DNA from: Citrobacter amalonaticus
GTDB lineage: Bacteria; Pseudomonadota; Gammaproteobacteria; Enterobacterales; Enterobacteriaceae
Reading direction: 5' to 3'
Assembly: GCF_018323885.1 (NCBI RefSeq)
Contig: NZ_AP024585.1
Location: 744,001 to 808,000, forward strand
DNA: 64,000 nucleotides
Each line of letters begins with the position of its first letter. Within the stretch, counting starts at the first letter, position 1. Positions 54,927 to 64,000 of the stretch are shown here, in pieces. A program made the translations under genes and the position numbers. A model generated the notes under the pieces. The model ran no database searches. It was not told where the DNA came from and saw only the letters and a list, made by a program, of their open reading frames with translations.

Positions 54927-55979
54927 TTAAACGGGGGCACCGGTACGTAACTGCTGTAATAAACGCTCCACCGGAGCCGCCAGGCCAACAGATGGCGGTT
55001 GCGCTAAGTTATACCAGAGCGCGTTGCCTTCATCCATGCATGAACCGCATGAAGACACAGTAAGCCACATAGGCACAATATCCAGATGGAAATGGCTGAA
55101 GGTATGGCGAAACGCGTTAAGTTGGGTCAAATTATCAGCGTTCACATGCCGTTGCGCCAGCCATTCCCGTAATTCCTCTTCACTGGTAAACTGCGGAAAA
55201 CAGAATAACCCACCCCACAATCCGCTTGGCGGGCGTTGTGCCAGTAAGACGTCGTCCTGATGTTGCAGCAGCAGAAAATAGCCTGTCCGCTCAGGCAGCG
55301 TCTGTTTCGGTTTCTTGCCAGGGTAAAGTGACCAGCTGTCATTCGCACAGGCGACACAACTGTTCTGCAACGGGCACAGCGAGCATTTCGGTTTTGAGCG
55401 CGTACACACCATCGCGCCTAAATCCATCATCGCCTGGTTAAAACGCTCCACTCCTTTCACCGGTGTAACGTGCTCGCTCAGATCCCAGAGTTTTTTCTCA
55501 ACCTCTTTTTTACCCGGCCAGCCGCTAACAGCATAGCAGCGCGCCAGCACGCGTTTAACGTTGCCGTCAAGAATCGGAAAAGGTTGACCCAACGAGAGTG
55601 ACAGCACGGCGCCGGCGGTTGAACGCCCGACGCCGGGGAGCGCCGCCACGTCTTCAAAGGTTTCAGGGAATACGCCGTTATGCAGCGTGGCTACCTGTTG
55701 CGCCGCCTTGTGCAGATTGCGCGCCCGGGCGTAGTAACCGAGCCCCGTCCACAGGTGAAGCACTTCGTCCAGCGGCGCGTTGGCGAGATCGGTCACCGTC
55801 GGGAAATGGGCCATAAACCGTTCAAAGTAAGGAATGACCGTCGTCACCTGGGTCTGTTGCAGCATCACTTCTGAGAGCCATACTTTGTAAGGCGTCTTAT
55901 CAATTTGCCAGGGCAGGGTTTTTCGCCCGTATTTATCGTACCAGTCCAGAACCTGGGCTGAAAATTGAGACGCTTGCAT
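54927..55979 (-). CDS. mutY: Adenine DNA glycosylase MutY
   Basis: Base-excision repair enzyme of 350 aa that removes adenine opposite 8-oxoguanine. Catalytic Glu37 lies in [10 protein letters not shown], the helix-hairpin-helix is [10 protein letters not shown] and Asp138 is in [12 protein letters not shown]. The [4Fe-4S] ligands are [17 protein letters not shown] (C-x6-C-x2-C-x5-C). The C-terminal NUDIX-like domain (about 225-350) recognises 8-oxoG. I start at ATG 55979 to match E. coli; an ATG six codons upstream (MNSVT) is possible. It is divergent from trmB. Confidence 0.97.
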   Translation of the reverse strand: MQASQFSAQVLDWYDKYGRKTLPWQIDKTPYKVWLSEVMLQQTQVTTVIPYFERFMAHFPTVTDLANAPLDEVLHLWTGLGYYARARNLHKAAQQVATLHNGVFPETFEDVAALPGVGRSTAGAVLSLSLGQPFPILDGNVKRVLARCYAVSGWPGKKEVEKKLWDLSEHVTPVKGVERFNQAMMDLGAMVCTRSKPKCSLCPLQNSCVACANDSWSLYPGKKPKQTLPERTGYFLLLQHQDDVLLAQRPPSGLWGGLFCFPQFTSEEELREWLAQRHVNADNLTQLNAFRHTFSHFHLDIVPMWLTVSSCGSCMDEGNALWYNLAQPPSVGLAAPVERLLQQLRTGAPV

Positions 55980-56141
55980 GGTCACCGAATTCATTATTGT
56001 TGGGGGCAAGATTGCAGCACAGAGGCAACAGGGTGTAAACCGGAACTTTCCGCAGCGTGAGCGCTTCCTTTACTTGCATCCGGCAACTAACTTTGGATAA
56101 TGCCCGTTTTCAGACCTTAATCACAAGCAGACTTAACTTTT

Positions 56142-56861
56142 ATGAAAAACGACGTCATCTCACCGGAATTTGATGAAAACGGCCGTCCACTGCGCCGGAT
56201 TCGTAGTTTTGTTCGTCGCCAGGGGCGGCTGACCAAAGGGCAGGAGCACGCGCTGGAAAACTACTGGCCGGTGATGGGCGTTGAATTCAGCGAAGATCCG
56301 GTGGATTTCGCGACGTTGTTTGGCCGTGAAGCGCCGGTTACGCTGGAGATTGGCTTCGGTATGGGCGCCTCACTGGTGGCAATGGCGAAAGCGCGTCCGG
56401 AGCAAAATTTCCTCGGTATTGAAGTTCACTCGCCTGGTGTGGGCGCATGTCTGGCGTCGGCCCATGACGAGGGCGTTGAGAACCTGCGTGTGATGTGCCA
56501 TGACGCAGTCGAAGTGCTGCATAAAATGATTCCTGACAATTCTTTAACGATGGTTCAGCTCTTTTTCCCTGACCCGTGGCACAAAGCACGTCATAATAAA
56601 CGCCGTATCGTTCAGGTACCGTTTGCCGAGCTGGTCAAAAGCAAACTGAAGCTGGGCGGCGTGTTCCACATGGCGACTGACTGGGAAGCCTATGCCGAGC
56701 ACATGCTTAAAGTGATGTCCTCCATTGACGGATATAAAAACCTGTCAGAGAGTCACGATTACGTACCGCGCCCACCATCGCGCCCGGTAACCAAATTTGA
56801 ACAACGTGGCCATCGTCTTGGTCATGGCGTATGGGACTTAATGTTCGAGAGGGTGAAATAA
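56142..56861 (+). CDS. trmB: tRNA (guanine-N7)-methyltransferase TrmB
   Basis: SAM-dependent enzyme of 239 aa forming m7G46 in the variable loop of tRNAs. The SAM-binding motif LEIGFGMG (about 69-76) and the family block [16 protein letters not shown] with its catalytic Asp are present. Same length as E. coli. The stop overlaps the yggL ATG (TAATG), implying a two-gene unit. Confidence 0.97.
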   Translation: MKNDVISPEFDENGRPLRRIRSFVRRQGRLTKGQEHALENYWPVMGVEFSEDPVDFATLFGREAPVTLEIGFGMGASLVAMAKARPEQNFLGIEVHSPGVGACLASAHDEGVENLRVMCHDAVEVLHKMIPDNSLTMVQLFFPDPWHKARHNKRRIVQVPFAELVKSKLKLGGVFHMATDWEAYAEHMLKVMSSIDGYKNLSESHDYVPRPPSRPVTKFEQRGHRLGHGVWDLMFERVK

Positions 56862-57187
56862 TGGCAAAGAACCGTAGCCGTCGTCTGCGTAAAAAAATGC
56901 ATATTGACGAATTCCAGGAATTAGGATTTTCGGTAGCATGGCGTTTCCCGGAAGGTACATCTGAAGAGCAGGTTGATAAAACCGTTGATGACTTTATCAA
57001 TGACGTTATTGAACCGAACAAACTGGCTTTTGACGGCAGCGGTTATCTGGCCTGGGAAGGTCTGATCTGCATGCAGGAAATCGGCAAATGCACTGAAGAA
57101 CATCAGGCGATTGTGCGTAAGTGGCTGGAAGAACACAAACTTGAAGAAGTGCGTACCAGCGAACTTTTCGACGTTTGGTGGGACTAA
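56861..57187 (+). CDS. yggL: YggL family protein (DUF469)
   Basis: Small 108-aa protein, described in E. coli as associated with the 50S ribosomal subunit. The basic N-terminus [19 protein letters not shown] would suit rRNA binding, followed by an acidic alpha/beta domain ending ELFDVWWD. ATG 56861 overlaps the trmB stop; a longer frame starting inside trmB is rejected as it lacks that conserved N-terminus. Confidence 0.92.
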   Translation: MAKNRSRRLRKKMHIDEFQELGFSVAWRFPEGTSEEQVDKTVDDFINDVIEPNKLAFDGSGYLAWEGLICMQEIGKCTEEHQAIVRKWLEEHKLEEVRTSELFDVWWD

Positions 57188-57197
57188 ATACGCATAC

Positions 57198-57217
57198 GGG
57201 GCCAGCATTTGCTGGCC
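57198..57217 (+). terminator. Stem-loop between yggL and yggN
   Basis: GGGCCAGC and GCTGGCCC form an 8-bp stem around a 4-nt loop, followed by GATTTGTCTT, an imperfect T-run. It is probably a weak terminator for the trmB-yggL unit. Confidence 0.6.
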
Positions 57218-57239
57218 CGATTTGTCTTGAGGGAAAGTT

Positions 57240-57959
57240 ATGATGCGCAAAACGCTGCTGGCGGCAGCCCTTTCTGTAACGGCGATGACCGCTCATGCAG
57301 ACTACCAGTGCAGCGTCACGCCGCGTGACGATGTGATTCTGAGCCCGCAAACGGTGCAGGTGAAGGGTGAAAACGGCAACCTGGTGATCACGCCGGACGG
57401 CAATGTGATGTACAACGGTAAGCAGTACACGCTGAGCGCCGCACAACGCGAGCAGGCGAAAGATTACCAGGCCGAACTGCGCAGCGCGCTGCCGTGGATT
57501 GATGAAGGTGCCAGAAACCGTGTCGAAAAAGGGCGCGTGGCGCTGGATAAAATTATCGCCAAAGAAGTGGGCGAGAGCAGTAACATGCGGGGGCGTCTGA
57601 CGAAACTGGATGCCCAGTTGAAAGAGCAGATGAACCGGATTATCGAGCATCGTACTGACGGTCTGACCTTCCACTATAAAGCTATCGATCAGGTGCGTGC
57701 CGACGGTCAGCAACTGGTGAATCAGGCGATGGGCGGCATTTTGCAGGACAGCATCAACGAGATGGGGGCGAAAGCCGTTCTGAAAGGCGGTGGGAATCCA
57801 CTGCAGGGCGTGCTGGGCAGTCTCGGCGGATTACAATCCGCGATCCAGACCGAATGGAAGAATCAGGAAAAAGATTTCCAGCAGTTCGGTAAAGATGTCT
57901 GCAGCCGCGTGGTGACGCTGGAAGATAACCGCAAGGCGCTGGTCAGCACGCTTAAATAA
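57240..57959 (+). CDS. yggN: DUF2884 periplasmic protein YggN
   Basis: Exported protein of 239 aa of unknown function. A signal peptide (about 1-21, ending TAMTAHA) precedes a mature start with DYQCSVTPRDDVILSP; the rest is mainly helical (about 75-235) with a possible coiled stretch. GAGGGAAAG lies before the ATG; Met2 is an alternative start. A clear terminator follows. Confidence 0.9.
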   Translation: MMRKTLLAAALSVTAMTAHADYQCSVTPRDDVILSPQTVQVKGENGNLVITPDGNVMYNGKQYTLSAAQREQAKDYQAELRSALPWIDEGARNRVEKGRVALDKIIAKEVGESSNMRGRLTKLDAQLKEQMNRIIEHRTDGLTFHYKAIDQVRADGQQLVNQAMGGILQDSINEMGAKAVLKGGGNPLQGVLGSLGGLQSAIQTEWKNQEKDFQQFGKDVCSRVVTLEDNRKALVSTLK

Positions 57960-57975
57960 ACTTTTCATATAAAAC

Positions 57976-58008
57976 AATGGCACAGATCGCCTCTGTGCCA
58001 TTTTCTTT
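57976..58008 (+). terminator. Terminator after yggN
   Basis: AATGGCACAGA and CTGTGCCATT form a strong stem followed by TTTCTTTT. Confidence 0.88.
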
Positions 58009-58077
58009 TGCCTTTCCGCTTCGTTTTGATATCCACCTCTAAATTTAACAATCTGATAGATACATTTGTCTGGTTAA

Positions 58078-58118
58078 TTGGATGAAATCACATTATTCAG
58101 CTCTGGCATTGGGATAAT
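58078..58118 (+). promoter_or_regulatory. ansB promoter with FNR-like site
   Basis: TTGGATGAAATCAC (58078-58091) matches 7 of 10 positions of the FNR consensus TTGAT-N4-ATCAA. GATAAT (58113-58118) is a plausible -10. This places the FNR-like centre near -41.5, the position known for E. coli ansB. A second upstream activator site is not obvious. Confidence 0.5.
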
Positions 58119-58148
58119 GCGGCAAATTCACGTAACTGGAGAAATAAC

Positions 58149-59195
58149 ATGGAGTTTTTCAGGAAAACGGCACTGGCAGCACTGGTAATGGGTTTCAGCG
58201 GTGCAGCACTCGCCTTACCGAACGTTACCATTTTAGCGACCGGCGGGACGATTGCCGGTGGCGGTGACTCCGCAACCAAATCTAACTATACGGCGGGCAA
58301 AGTTGGCGTAGAGAATCTGGTCAAAGCCGTTCCTCAACTTAAGGATATCGCTAACGTTAAGGGTGAGCAGGTTGTCAATATCGGTTCGCAGGATATGAAC
58401 GACGACGTCTGGTTAACCCTGGCGAAAAAGATCAATAACGAGTGTGACAGCACCGACGGCTTCGTGATTACCCACGGTACTGACACCATGGAAGAGACCG
58501 CTTACTTCCTCGATCTGACCGTGAAGTGCAACAAGCCGGTAGTGCTGGTTGGCGCAATGCGTCCGTCTACCGGAATGAGCGCGGACGGTCCGTTCAACCT
58601 CTATAACGCGGTAGTGACAGCGGCGGATAAAGCCTCTGCCAACCGTGGCGTGCTGGTCGTGATGAATGACACCGTGCTTGACGGGCGCGACGTGACCAAA
58701 ACCAACACCACCGATGTGGCGACCTTCAAATCCGTTAACTACGGACCGCTGGGCTACATTCATAACGGTAAAATCGACTACCAGCGTACGCCTGCGCGTA
58801 AGCACACCACCTCCACGCCGTTCGACGTTTCTAAGCTGAATGAACTGCCGAAGGTCGGTATCGTCTATAACTACGCGAATGCTTCCGATCTGCCGGCAAA
58901 AGCGCTGGTGGATGCCGGTTATGATGGGATTGTGAGCGCTGGTGTGGGTAACGGCAACCTGTACAAAACGGTCTTCGATACGCTGGCAACCGCAGCGCAT
59001 AAAGGAACTGTTGTAGTGCGTTCTTCCCGCGTACCGACTGGTTCAACCACGCAGGATGCTGAAATCGATGATGCGAAGTACGGTTTCGTTGCCTCTGGTT
59101 CTCTGAACCCACAGAAGGCACGCGTACTGCTGCAACTGGCGCTGACTCAGACTAAAGATCCGAAACAGATCCAGACGATGTTTAATCAGTATTAA
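58149..59195 (+). CDS. ansB: Periplasmic L-asparaginase II (AnsB)
   Basis: Exported tetrameric enzyme of 348 aa that hydrolyses asparagine to aspartate and ammonia, supporting anaerobic growth. A signal peptide (1-22) ends in AALA; the mature protein starts LPNVTILATGGTIAGG. The catalytic Thr is in ATGGTIAG and the second Thr-Asp pair with Lys region follows in THGTDTMEETA and LVGAMRPST. Length equals the E. coli enzyme. It has its own promoter and a good terminator. Confidence 0.97.
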   Translation: MEFFRKTALAALVMGFSGAALALPNVTILATGGTIAGGGDSATKSNYTAGKVGVENLVKAVPQLKDIANVKGEQVVNIGSQDMNDDVWLTLAKKINNECDSTDGFVITHGTDTMEETAYFLDLTVKCNKPVVLVGAMRPSTGMSADGPFNLYNAVVTAADKASANRGVLVVMNDTVLDGRDVTKTNTTDVATFKSVNYGPLGYIHNGKIDYQRTPARKHTTSTPFDVSKLNELPKVGIVYNYANASDLPAKALVDAGYDGIVSAGVGNGNLYKTVFDTLATAAHKGTVVVRSSRVPTGSTTQDAEIDDAKYGFVASGSLNPQKARVLLQLALTQTKDPKQIQTMFNQY

Positions 59196-59202
59196 TCGCT
59201 GA

Positions 59203-59231
59203 TGCCCCAGTCAAGCGGCTGGGGCAGTTTT
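59203..59231 (+). terminator. Terminator after ansB
   Basis: TGCCCCAG and CTGGGGCA form an 8-bp stem with an 8-nt loop, followed by GTTTTCT. Confidence 0.85.
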
Positions 59232-59328
59232 CTGAAATATCTCTCTGACCAGTGAATCATTAATCTGCTAACGATCATTTTAATTATGATGGTGGCGGTT
59301 AGCATTATTCTGGACGGGAGGTCCGCAA

Positions 59329-60336
59329 ATGTTTCGACAATGGATAGCAGGTGCGGCGTTTTTTACGCTGGTTTCAGGTTATAGCTGGGCGGAAGTCGCT
59401 CAACCTGGCGATTGCGTCTTGAAAGATGCGTTTAGTAAGCAGTATCACGGCGTGCTTAAACTGAATTCTGTCACCTTAAAAAATCTTGATTCCACTGGTA
59501 ATCAGGCCACCTGGTCTGCGGAGGGCGACGTCTCTTCCAGTGATGATCTTTATACCGGCATCGGTATGGCTGCGGATTATTACTTTGTGGAACGTACCTG
59601 GATAAAAGATCGACCGGTTAAATTTTCCGCGATGTTAACCAGTACAGGGACACCTGCTTCCGGCTGGAGGGTGAATTTCTATTCCTTTCAAGCGGCAGCC
59701 AGCAATGAAGGGCGGGTTATTACTGATATTAAAACCAACGATAAATATCTCATCGTAAATGGAGATGATTTTAACTACCGATTCAGTCAAATTGATGCTT
59801 CATATATCGCGCAGAAAAAGTCGATCGCCCACCTCGAAGAACAAATAAAAACGCTGGATAAACAAATAGCTGTTGCTCAACAAAAGGCCGATGACTATTG
59901 GGGTAAAGCGTCTGATGGTAAAACACTGACCCGGGAAGAGGCATTCCACAAGATGTTTAAAGTGCGCGATGACTTTGTCAAAGCGAACGACAGCAGTGCG
60001 TTTGCCGAGAAATATGCAAAAGAAGTGTATCAGCCAGCGTTAGACGCATGTCATAAAAAGAGTGACAATTGTTATGAAACGCCCATTCAGCAAAAGAGAG
60101 ATTTCGATATACAAGAGCAAAGACGGCAGGTCTTTCTGAAATCGCAAGAACTCAGCCGAAAAGCGCTAGCTGACTGGATCGCGTATGAAAAAGGACAGTA
60201 TCCGCTGAACATAGCTGCCTCTAAACTTCGTATGCAGCAGACGGATCTGCATATCAAGATTGACGATATCAATGAAGGCTATGATCGCTGGAAAAAAGAG
60301 ACCGATGAATTACGACGCCACGGAGTTCTCCGGTAA
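59329..60336 (+). CDS. yggM: DUF1202 protein YggM
   Basis: Probably exported protein of 335 aa, of unknown function and the same length as E. coli YggM. A signal peptide (about 1-21, ending GYSWA) is followed by a beta-rich part (about 25-150) and a helical, coiled-coil-like region (about 160-335) with many Lys, Gln and Glu. Its mature start VAQPGDCVLKDAFSK includes a Cys and another pair occurs in DACHKKSDNCYE. AGGT lies upstream of the ATG. Confidence 0.88.
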   Translation: MFRQWIAGAAFFTLVSGYSWAEVAQPGDCVLKDAFSKQYHGVLKLNSVTLKNLDSTGNQATWSAEGDVSSSDDLYTGIGMAADYYFVERTWIKDRPVKFSAMLTSTGTPASGWRVNFYSFQAAASNEGRVITDIKTNDKYLIVNGDDFNYRFSQIDASYIAQKKSIAHLEEQIKTLDKQIAVAQQKADDYWGKASDGKTLTREEAFHKMFKVRDDFVKANDSSAFAEKYAKEVYQPALDACHKKSDNCYETPIQQKRDFDIQEQRRQVFLKSQELSRKALADWIAYEKGQYPLNIAASKLRMQQTDLHIKIDDINEGYDRWKKETDELRRHGVLR

Positions 60337-60342
60337 TGGGAG

Positions 60343-60363
60343 GGATGCGCCACCGGCGCATCC
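60343..60363. repeat. Stem-loop between convergent yggM and hemW
   Basis: GGATGCGCC and GGCGCATCC form a perfect 9-bp stem with a 3-nt loop. No T-run follows on either strand, so it may stabilise 3' ends rather than terminate. Confidence 0.6.
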
Positions 60364-60367
60364 AGAA

Positions 60368-61504
60368 TCATTCGGGGAGAAACAGCTCAAGCAGCGAATT
60401 TAAAAACAGTTTTCCGTGCCGGGTGATCTGCCAGTGCGTAGCGGATTCGGTCAGATACCCCTGGGCTATGGCGTCATCGATCTGCTGACGAATTACCTCT
60501 TCACTCAGTCCCGTATACTGAGTAAATTCAGCGCGGGGGGCGGCTTCCAGCAGACGGAATCGGTTCATGAAAAATTCAAACGGTTTATCGACCTGCTCCA
60601 CATCGCGCTGACTTTCCAGATAACGTCCCTGCATATAGCCACGCGGATGGCGCGTTTTGGTGGTGCGCAGAATGCGGCCATCGGGGAACGTGACTTTACC
60701 GTGTGCGCCGCAGCCGATGCCGAGATAATCGCCAAAGCGCCAGTAATTCAGGTTGTGCTGACACTGGTAGCCCGGTCTGGCATAGGCTGAGGTTTCATAC
60801 TGCTGATAACCTGCGGCGGTTAACAACTGGTGGCCCTGTTCGAAGATGTCCCACAGTGCATCATCGTCCGGTAACACCGGCGGGCGGGAACCAAACAGCG
60901 TATTTGGTTCAATCGTCAGTTGATACCACGAGAGATGCGGCGGATTCAGCGCAATTGCCTGGCGCAGGTCATCCAGGGCGTCGTCCAGTGACTGGTCCGG
61001 CAGGCCGTGCATTAAATCGAGATTAAAGCTGCGCAGGCCTAAACCGCTGGCGAGATTCGCCGCGCGGCAGGCCTCCTGCGGGCCGTGAATGCGTCCCAGA
61101 CGCTTCAGTTTTGCTTCGCTAAAGCTCTGCACGCCGATAGAAATACGGTTTACCCCGGCATGCTGATAATCGACAAAGCGATCGGCTTCGACCGTACCCG
61201 GATTCGCTTCCATCGTAATTTCCGCATCCGCTGACAGATTCAGGCGCGCACGCACGCCATCGAGCAGCGTTTGCATCGCCGGGCCGGAAAGCAGGCTCGG
61301 CGTACCGCCACCGATGAAAATCGTCTTCACTTCGCGGCCCTGCGCATACGTGACGTCCGCGTCGAGATCGCTCAGCAGATGCTGGACGTAATCATCGTGC
61401 GGGACTTCACCTTTTAATGCATGCGAGTTGAAATCGCAGTACGGGCATTTCTGCACGCACCACGGGATGTGAATGTAAAGACTCAGCGGCGGCAACTTAA
61501 CCAT
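60368..61504 (-). CDS. hemW: Haem chaperone / radical-SAM protein HemW (YggW)
   Basis: Radical-SAM protein of 378 aa related to HemN but acting as a haem chaperone. The cluster motif is CVQKCPYC (Cys16, Cys20, Cys23), followed by [11 protein letters not shown] and the SIGVQSF segment. A C-terminal HemN_C domain with [12 protein letters not shown] is present. It is the last gene of the yggS-yggT-yggU-rdgB-hemW cluster and overlaps rdgB by 8 bp. Confidence 0.95.
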   Translation of the reverse strand: MVKLPPLSLYIHIPWCVQKCPYCDFNSHALKGEVPHDDYVQHLLSDLDADVTYAQGREVKTIFIGGGTPSLLSGPAMQTLLDGVRARLNLSADAEITMEANPGTVEADRFVDYQHAGVNRISIGVQSFSEAKLKRLGRIHGPQEACRAANLASGLGLRSFNLDLMHGLPDQSLDDALDDLRQAIALNPPHLSWYQLTIEPNTLFGSRPPVLPDDDALWDIFEQGHQLLTAAGYQQYETSAYARPGYQCQHNLNYWRFGDYLGIGCGAHGKVTFPDGRILRTTKTRHPRGYMQGRYLESQRDVEQVDKPFEFFMNRFRLLEAAPRAEFTQYTGLSEEVIRQQIDDAIAQGYLTESATHWQITRHGKLFLNSLLELFLPE

Positions 61505-62090
61505 TACGTAAGGCTTCCAGCAGTAGCTTCAGCGCCTGTCCACGGTGGGAAATCGCGCTTTTCTCTTCACGCGTCAGTTCGGCAGCGGTTTTACCTGCCG
61601 AAGGCACGAAGAAGATTGGGTCATAGCCAAAGCCGCCGTTGCCTGATGCCGTACGCGCAATCACGCCCGGCCAACTGCCGTGACACACCAGCGGTGTAGG
61701 ATCGTCAGCATGACGCAGATAGACCAGCACGCAGTGGAAGCGCGCCTGACGCTGTTCGTCCGGCACATCCTTCAGGGTATGCAGCAGCTTTTCCAGGTTC
61801 TGTTGATCGCTCGCGTCTTCACCGGCATAGCGCGCAGAGTAGATGCCCGGCGCGCCGCCCAGCGCGTCAACGGCCAGACCGGAGTCGTCGGCAATCGCCG
61901 GTAAACCGGTGATTTGTGCGGCATGGCGCGCTTTCAGGATCGCGTTTTCAATAAAGGTTAGCCCGGTCTCTTCGGCAGAATCGACGCCGAGATCCGTTTG
62001 CGCTACCACATCAAGCCCGAAATCGCTGAGCAGCGACGCGAGCTCACGCACTTTACCGGCATTGCCGGTTGCGAGGACTACTTTTTGCAT
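61497..62090 (-). CDS. rdgB: dITP/XTP pyrophosphatase RdgB
   Basis: House-cleaning nucleotide pyrophosphatase of 197 aa that hydrolyses dITP and XTP to keep deaminated purines out of DNA. The N-terminal [15 protein letters not shown], the metal/base-handling block [18 protein letters not shown] and the C-terminal SHRGQALK are all intact. It lies 7 bp after yggU and overlaps hemW. Confidence 0.97.
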   Translation of the reverse strand: MQKVVLATGNAGKVRELASLLSDFGLDVVAQTDLGVDSAEETGLTFIENAILKARHAAQITGLPAIADDSGLAVDALGGAPGIYSARYAGEDASDQQNLEKLLHTLKDVPDEQRQARFHCVLVYLRHADDPTPLVCHGSWPGVIARTASGNGGFGYDPIFFVPSAGKTAAELTREEKSAISHRGQALKLLLEALRNG

Positions 62091-62097
62091 AGGATAC

Positions 62098-62400
62098 CTA
62101 ATCAGTTAATGCCGCGACTTCTGGCGGGATCTGTTGCGGATGAATGATTTTAACCTGTTTATGGCGGCCAAGTTCGCCCTTTTCAATGACAACCTGGCTC
62201 TTTGCCACGCGGAACTGCTTACCGAGAAACTTCACCAGATGACTGTTCGCCTGGCCATCCACCGGCGGGGCGGTAATGGCGACTTTCAGTTCGTCGCCAT
62301 GTAAACCGACAATGCTGTCGCGGCTGGCTTTCGGCTGAATATAGAGCTGTAAAACCAGTCCGTCATCGCAGCGGGTTACGGCACTCATAGCGCCATCCAC
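62098..62400 (-). CDS. yggU: DUF167 family protein YggU
   Basis: Small cytosolic protein of 100 aa of unknown function. The DUF167 signatures [17 protein letters not shown] and [17 protein letters not shown] are present. The start overlaps yggT by 16 bp; an in-frame ATG four codons later (MSAV) is an alternative start. Part of the yggS-hemW cluster. Confidence 0.93.
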   Translation of the reverse strand: MDGAMSAVTRCDDGLVLQLYIQPKASRDSIVGLHGDELKVAITAPPVDGQANSHLVKFLGKQFRVAKSQVVIEKGELGRHKQVKIIHPQQIPPEVAALTD

Positions 62401-62951
62401 AGCCCCGGCAGCAGCATATTACCGGTTGCCTGCAGAACCTCGCCAATCCCCATGTTGATCACGTACAACAGCAGGACGAGAATCATTGGCGAGAAATCGA
62501 TGCCGCCCATACCCGGGAGAATGCGACGAATCGGGCGCAGCAGCGGATCGGCCAGTTGAATCAGCACATACTCAATCGGGCTACGGCCCTGGCTTACCCA
62601 GCTCATGATGGCCATCACCAGCAGCACCCAGAAGATCAACAGCCCGATGGTTTTGAGCACGATCAGCACAGCGGCGATCCAGACGATCGGCAGGAACGTC
62701 ACCACTTTAAACAGCACTATCGCTTTGATAAAGCTGAGGATAAACGCAACCAGCAGCGATGCGCTGTCGACTGGTCCCATCGGGGGAATAATACGGCGCA
62801 GTGGCCCAATAATCGGTTGCGTCACTTTCACCACAAACTGGGAGAAAGGGTTATAAAAGTCACAGCGAGCCCATTGCATCCACACGCGCAATAACAGCAC
62901 CATGGTGTACAGCTCAATTACCGTTGAGAGCAAGAAGGTCAACGTATTCAT
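62385..62951 (-). CDS. yggT: YggT family inner-membrane protein
   Basis: Integral membrane protein of 188 aa with two tandem copies of the YGGT domain, each with a pair of helices and an amphipathic P-rich segment. The repeats are seen as [18 protein letters not shown] and [18 protein letters not shown]. Function is not established; involvement in osmotic or division-related membrane processes is reported for relatives. It lies 18 bp after yggS. Confidence 0.94.
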   Translation of the reverse strand: MNTLTFLLSTVIELYTMVLLLRVWMQWARCDFYNPFSQFVVKVTQPIIGPLRRIIPPMGPVDSASLLVAFILSFIKAIVLFKVVTFLPIVWIAAVLIVLKTIGLLIFWVLLVMAIMSWVSQGRSPIEYVLIQLADPLLRPIRRILPGMGGIDFSPMILVLLLYVINMGIGEVLQATGNMLLPGLWMAL

Positions 62952-62969
62952 GGCGTTCCTCAGATTTCC

Positions 62970-63674
62970 TTAATTTTTTGTGTAATCACGTGCACCAAAA
63001 ATGGCGGTGCCGATACGTACCATCGTGCTACCCGCCGCAATGGCGGCTTCCATATCATCCGACATACCCAGCGACAGGGTATCGACGTCAGGATAGCGCG
63101 TCTTCAGCCCGGCAAATGCTACAGCCATTTGGCGGGCAACTTCAAACTGCCTTACATAATCTGACTCAGGGGCAGGGATCGCCATCAGACCGCGCAGACG
63201 AAGATTCGGTAATTCGACGACCTCAGCGGCAAGTGCGTCCAGTTCCTCCAGTGGAATGCCGGACTTGCTGTTTTCATCGCTAATGTTGATTTGAATCAGC
63301 ACGTTCAGCGGTTCCAGTTCTGCCGGACGCTGTTCGTTCAGCCGGGTAGCAATGCGCAGGCGGTCGAGAGTATGGCACCAGTCAAAGTGCTCGGCCACCA
63401 GACGGCTTTTGTTGGACTGTAACGGGCCGATAAAGTGCCATTGCAGGCCGGCAATGCCTTTCTCGCGAAAGTGGCGAATTTTCTCCACCCCTTCCTGCAC
63501 GTAATTTTCACCAAAGGCTAACTGACCAGCGGCGATGGCTTCTTCGATGGCGCTCGCAGGTTTGGTTTTACTCACTGCAAGTAACGTAACTTCTTCTGAA
63601 GCGCGCCCGCAACGCGATGCGGCGGCTGAGATTTTGTCCCGGACCTGTGCCAGGTTATGCGCGATATCGTTCAT
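62970..63674 (-). CDS. yggS: PLP homeostasis protein YggS
   Basis: PLP-binding protein of 234 aa, without known catalytic activity, that buffers vitamin B6 and affects amino-acid metabolism. The PLP lysine is Lys36 in AVSKTKP. The conserved FGENYVQE, WHFIGPLQSNK and GMSDDMEAAI segments are present, the last two contacting the phosphate in this family. It is the first gene of a minus-strand cluster, divergent from yggR with 17 bp between the starts. Confidence 0.97.
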   Translation of the reverse strand: MNDIAHNLAQVRDKISAAASRCGRASEEVTLLAVSKTKPASAIEEAIAAGQLAFGENYVQEGVEKIRHFREKGIAGLQWHFIGPLQSNKSRLVAEHFDWCHTLDRLRIATRLNEQRPAELEPLNVLIQINISDENSKSGIPLEELDALAAEVVELPNLRLRGLMAIPAPESDYVRQFEVARQMAVAFAGLKTRYPDVDTLSLGMSDDMEAAIAAGSTMVRIGTAIFGARDYTKN

Positions 63675-63691
63675 TTTCCGAGGATCTGTCT

Positions 63692-64000
63692 ATGAATATG
63701 GAAGAAATTGTGGCCCTTAGTGTAAAGCATAACGTCTCGGATCTACACCTAAGCAATGCGTGGCCTGCGCGCTGGCGAAAACGGGGACGCATGGAGCGTG
63801 CACCCTTTACCGCAACCGACATTACCGGACTGCTGGCGGACTGGCTGGATGAGGGGCAGCAGGCGGCGTTACGACAAAATGGGCAACTGGATTTCGCGGT
63901 TTCGCTCGCGGATAACCAGCGCCTGCGGGCCAGCGCCTTTCACCAGCGGCAGGGGACGTCGCTGGCGCTACGGCTGCTGCCGACGCAGTGCCCGACGCTG
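63692..64000 (+). CDS. yggR: PilT-like ATPase YggR (N-terminal part)
   Basis: The first 103 codons of a PilT/VirB11-type ATPase-family protein; the rest lies beyond the window. The sequence starts MNMEEIVALSVKHNVSDLHL, the N-terminal PAS-like domain of PilT proteins, and includes QLDFAVSLADNQRLR. The Walker motifs would lie beyond the edge. GAGGA precedes the ATG. It is divergent from yggS, as in E. coli. Confidence 0.9.
   Translation, partial: MNMEEIVALSVKHNVSDLHLSNAWPARWRKRGRMERAPFTATDITGLLADWLDEGQQAALRQNGQLDFAVSLADNQRLRASAFHQRQGTSLALRLLPTQCPTL

Overview
This window is chromosomal DNA from a member of the Enterobacteriaceae close to Escherichia and Salmonella; Citrobacter is my best guess. 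The reasons are near-identity of the housekeeping proteins to remembered E. coli ones, E. coli-like gene order at both ends (yghZ-yghX-yghW-hyb-yghU-gss on the left; pheV-yqgA-speC-nupG-mltC-yggX-mutY-trmB-yggLN-ansB-yggM-hemW-rdgB-yggUTS-yggR on the right), and a 76-nt tRNA-Phe with a stringent-type promoter. Species assignment is inference.

Left conserved block (1-13.9 kb): a partial aldo/keto reductase (yghZ); an intact dienelactone-hydrolase homologue (yghX); a methyl-accepting chemotaxis protein behind a sigma-28-like promoter; yghW; the complete nine-gene hydrogenase-2 operon hybOABCDEFG with tight overlaps and a terminator; then yghU and gss, both concerned with glutathione chemistry.

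Accessory block (13.9-48.5 kb), inserted between gss and tRNA-Phe pheV. Its left edge (13.9-17.0 kb) is AT-rich wreckage: a plasmid-type (ColE2-like) Rep pseudogene broken by frameshifts, an orphan unknown gene, a hairpin almost identical to the f1/M13 filamentous-phage origin, a truncated IS3-family element and a beheaded symE-like gene. Next, on the minus strand, is an effector cassette: hcp, vgrG, a DUF2169 adaptor, a 1600-residue Rhs protein with a PAAR-like head and a 105-residue toxin tip, and a small putative immunity gene. Divergent from it is a full type VI secretion operon: tssB, C, E, F, G, tagH, tssJ, K, L, clpV, tagO, tssA, tssM. It continues through a membrane-protein pair that looks like a pore-forming effector with its immunity protein, then a TagA/VasL-type protein and a second hcp. 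With hcp and vgrG, all 13 core Tss components are present.

The right edge of the island is pheV. Its 3' end and terminator are duplicated in tandem units of about 163 bp carrying strings of small hairpins, reminiscent of the repeats downstream of E. coli tyrT.

Right conserved block (48.6-64 kb): yqgA, speC (with a structured leader), nupG (with CRP/CytR-like sites), mltC, yggX, mutY, trmB, yggL, yggN, ansB, yggM, hemW, rdgB, yggU, yggT, yggS and the start of yggR.

The most notable candidates for undescribed biology are the pore-former/immunity pair inside the T6SS operon, the Rhs tip with its immunity protein, the pheV-linked repeat array and the filamentous-phage-like origin hairpin.
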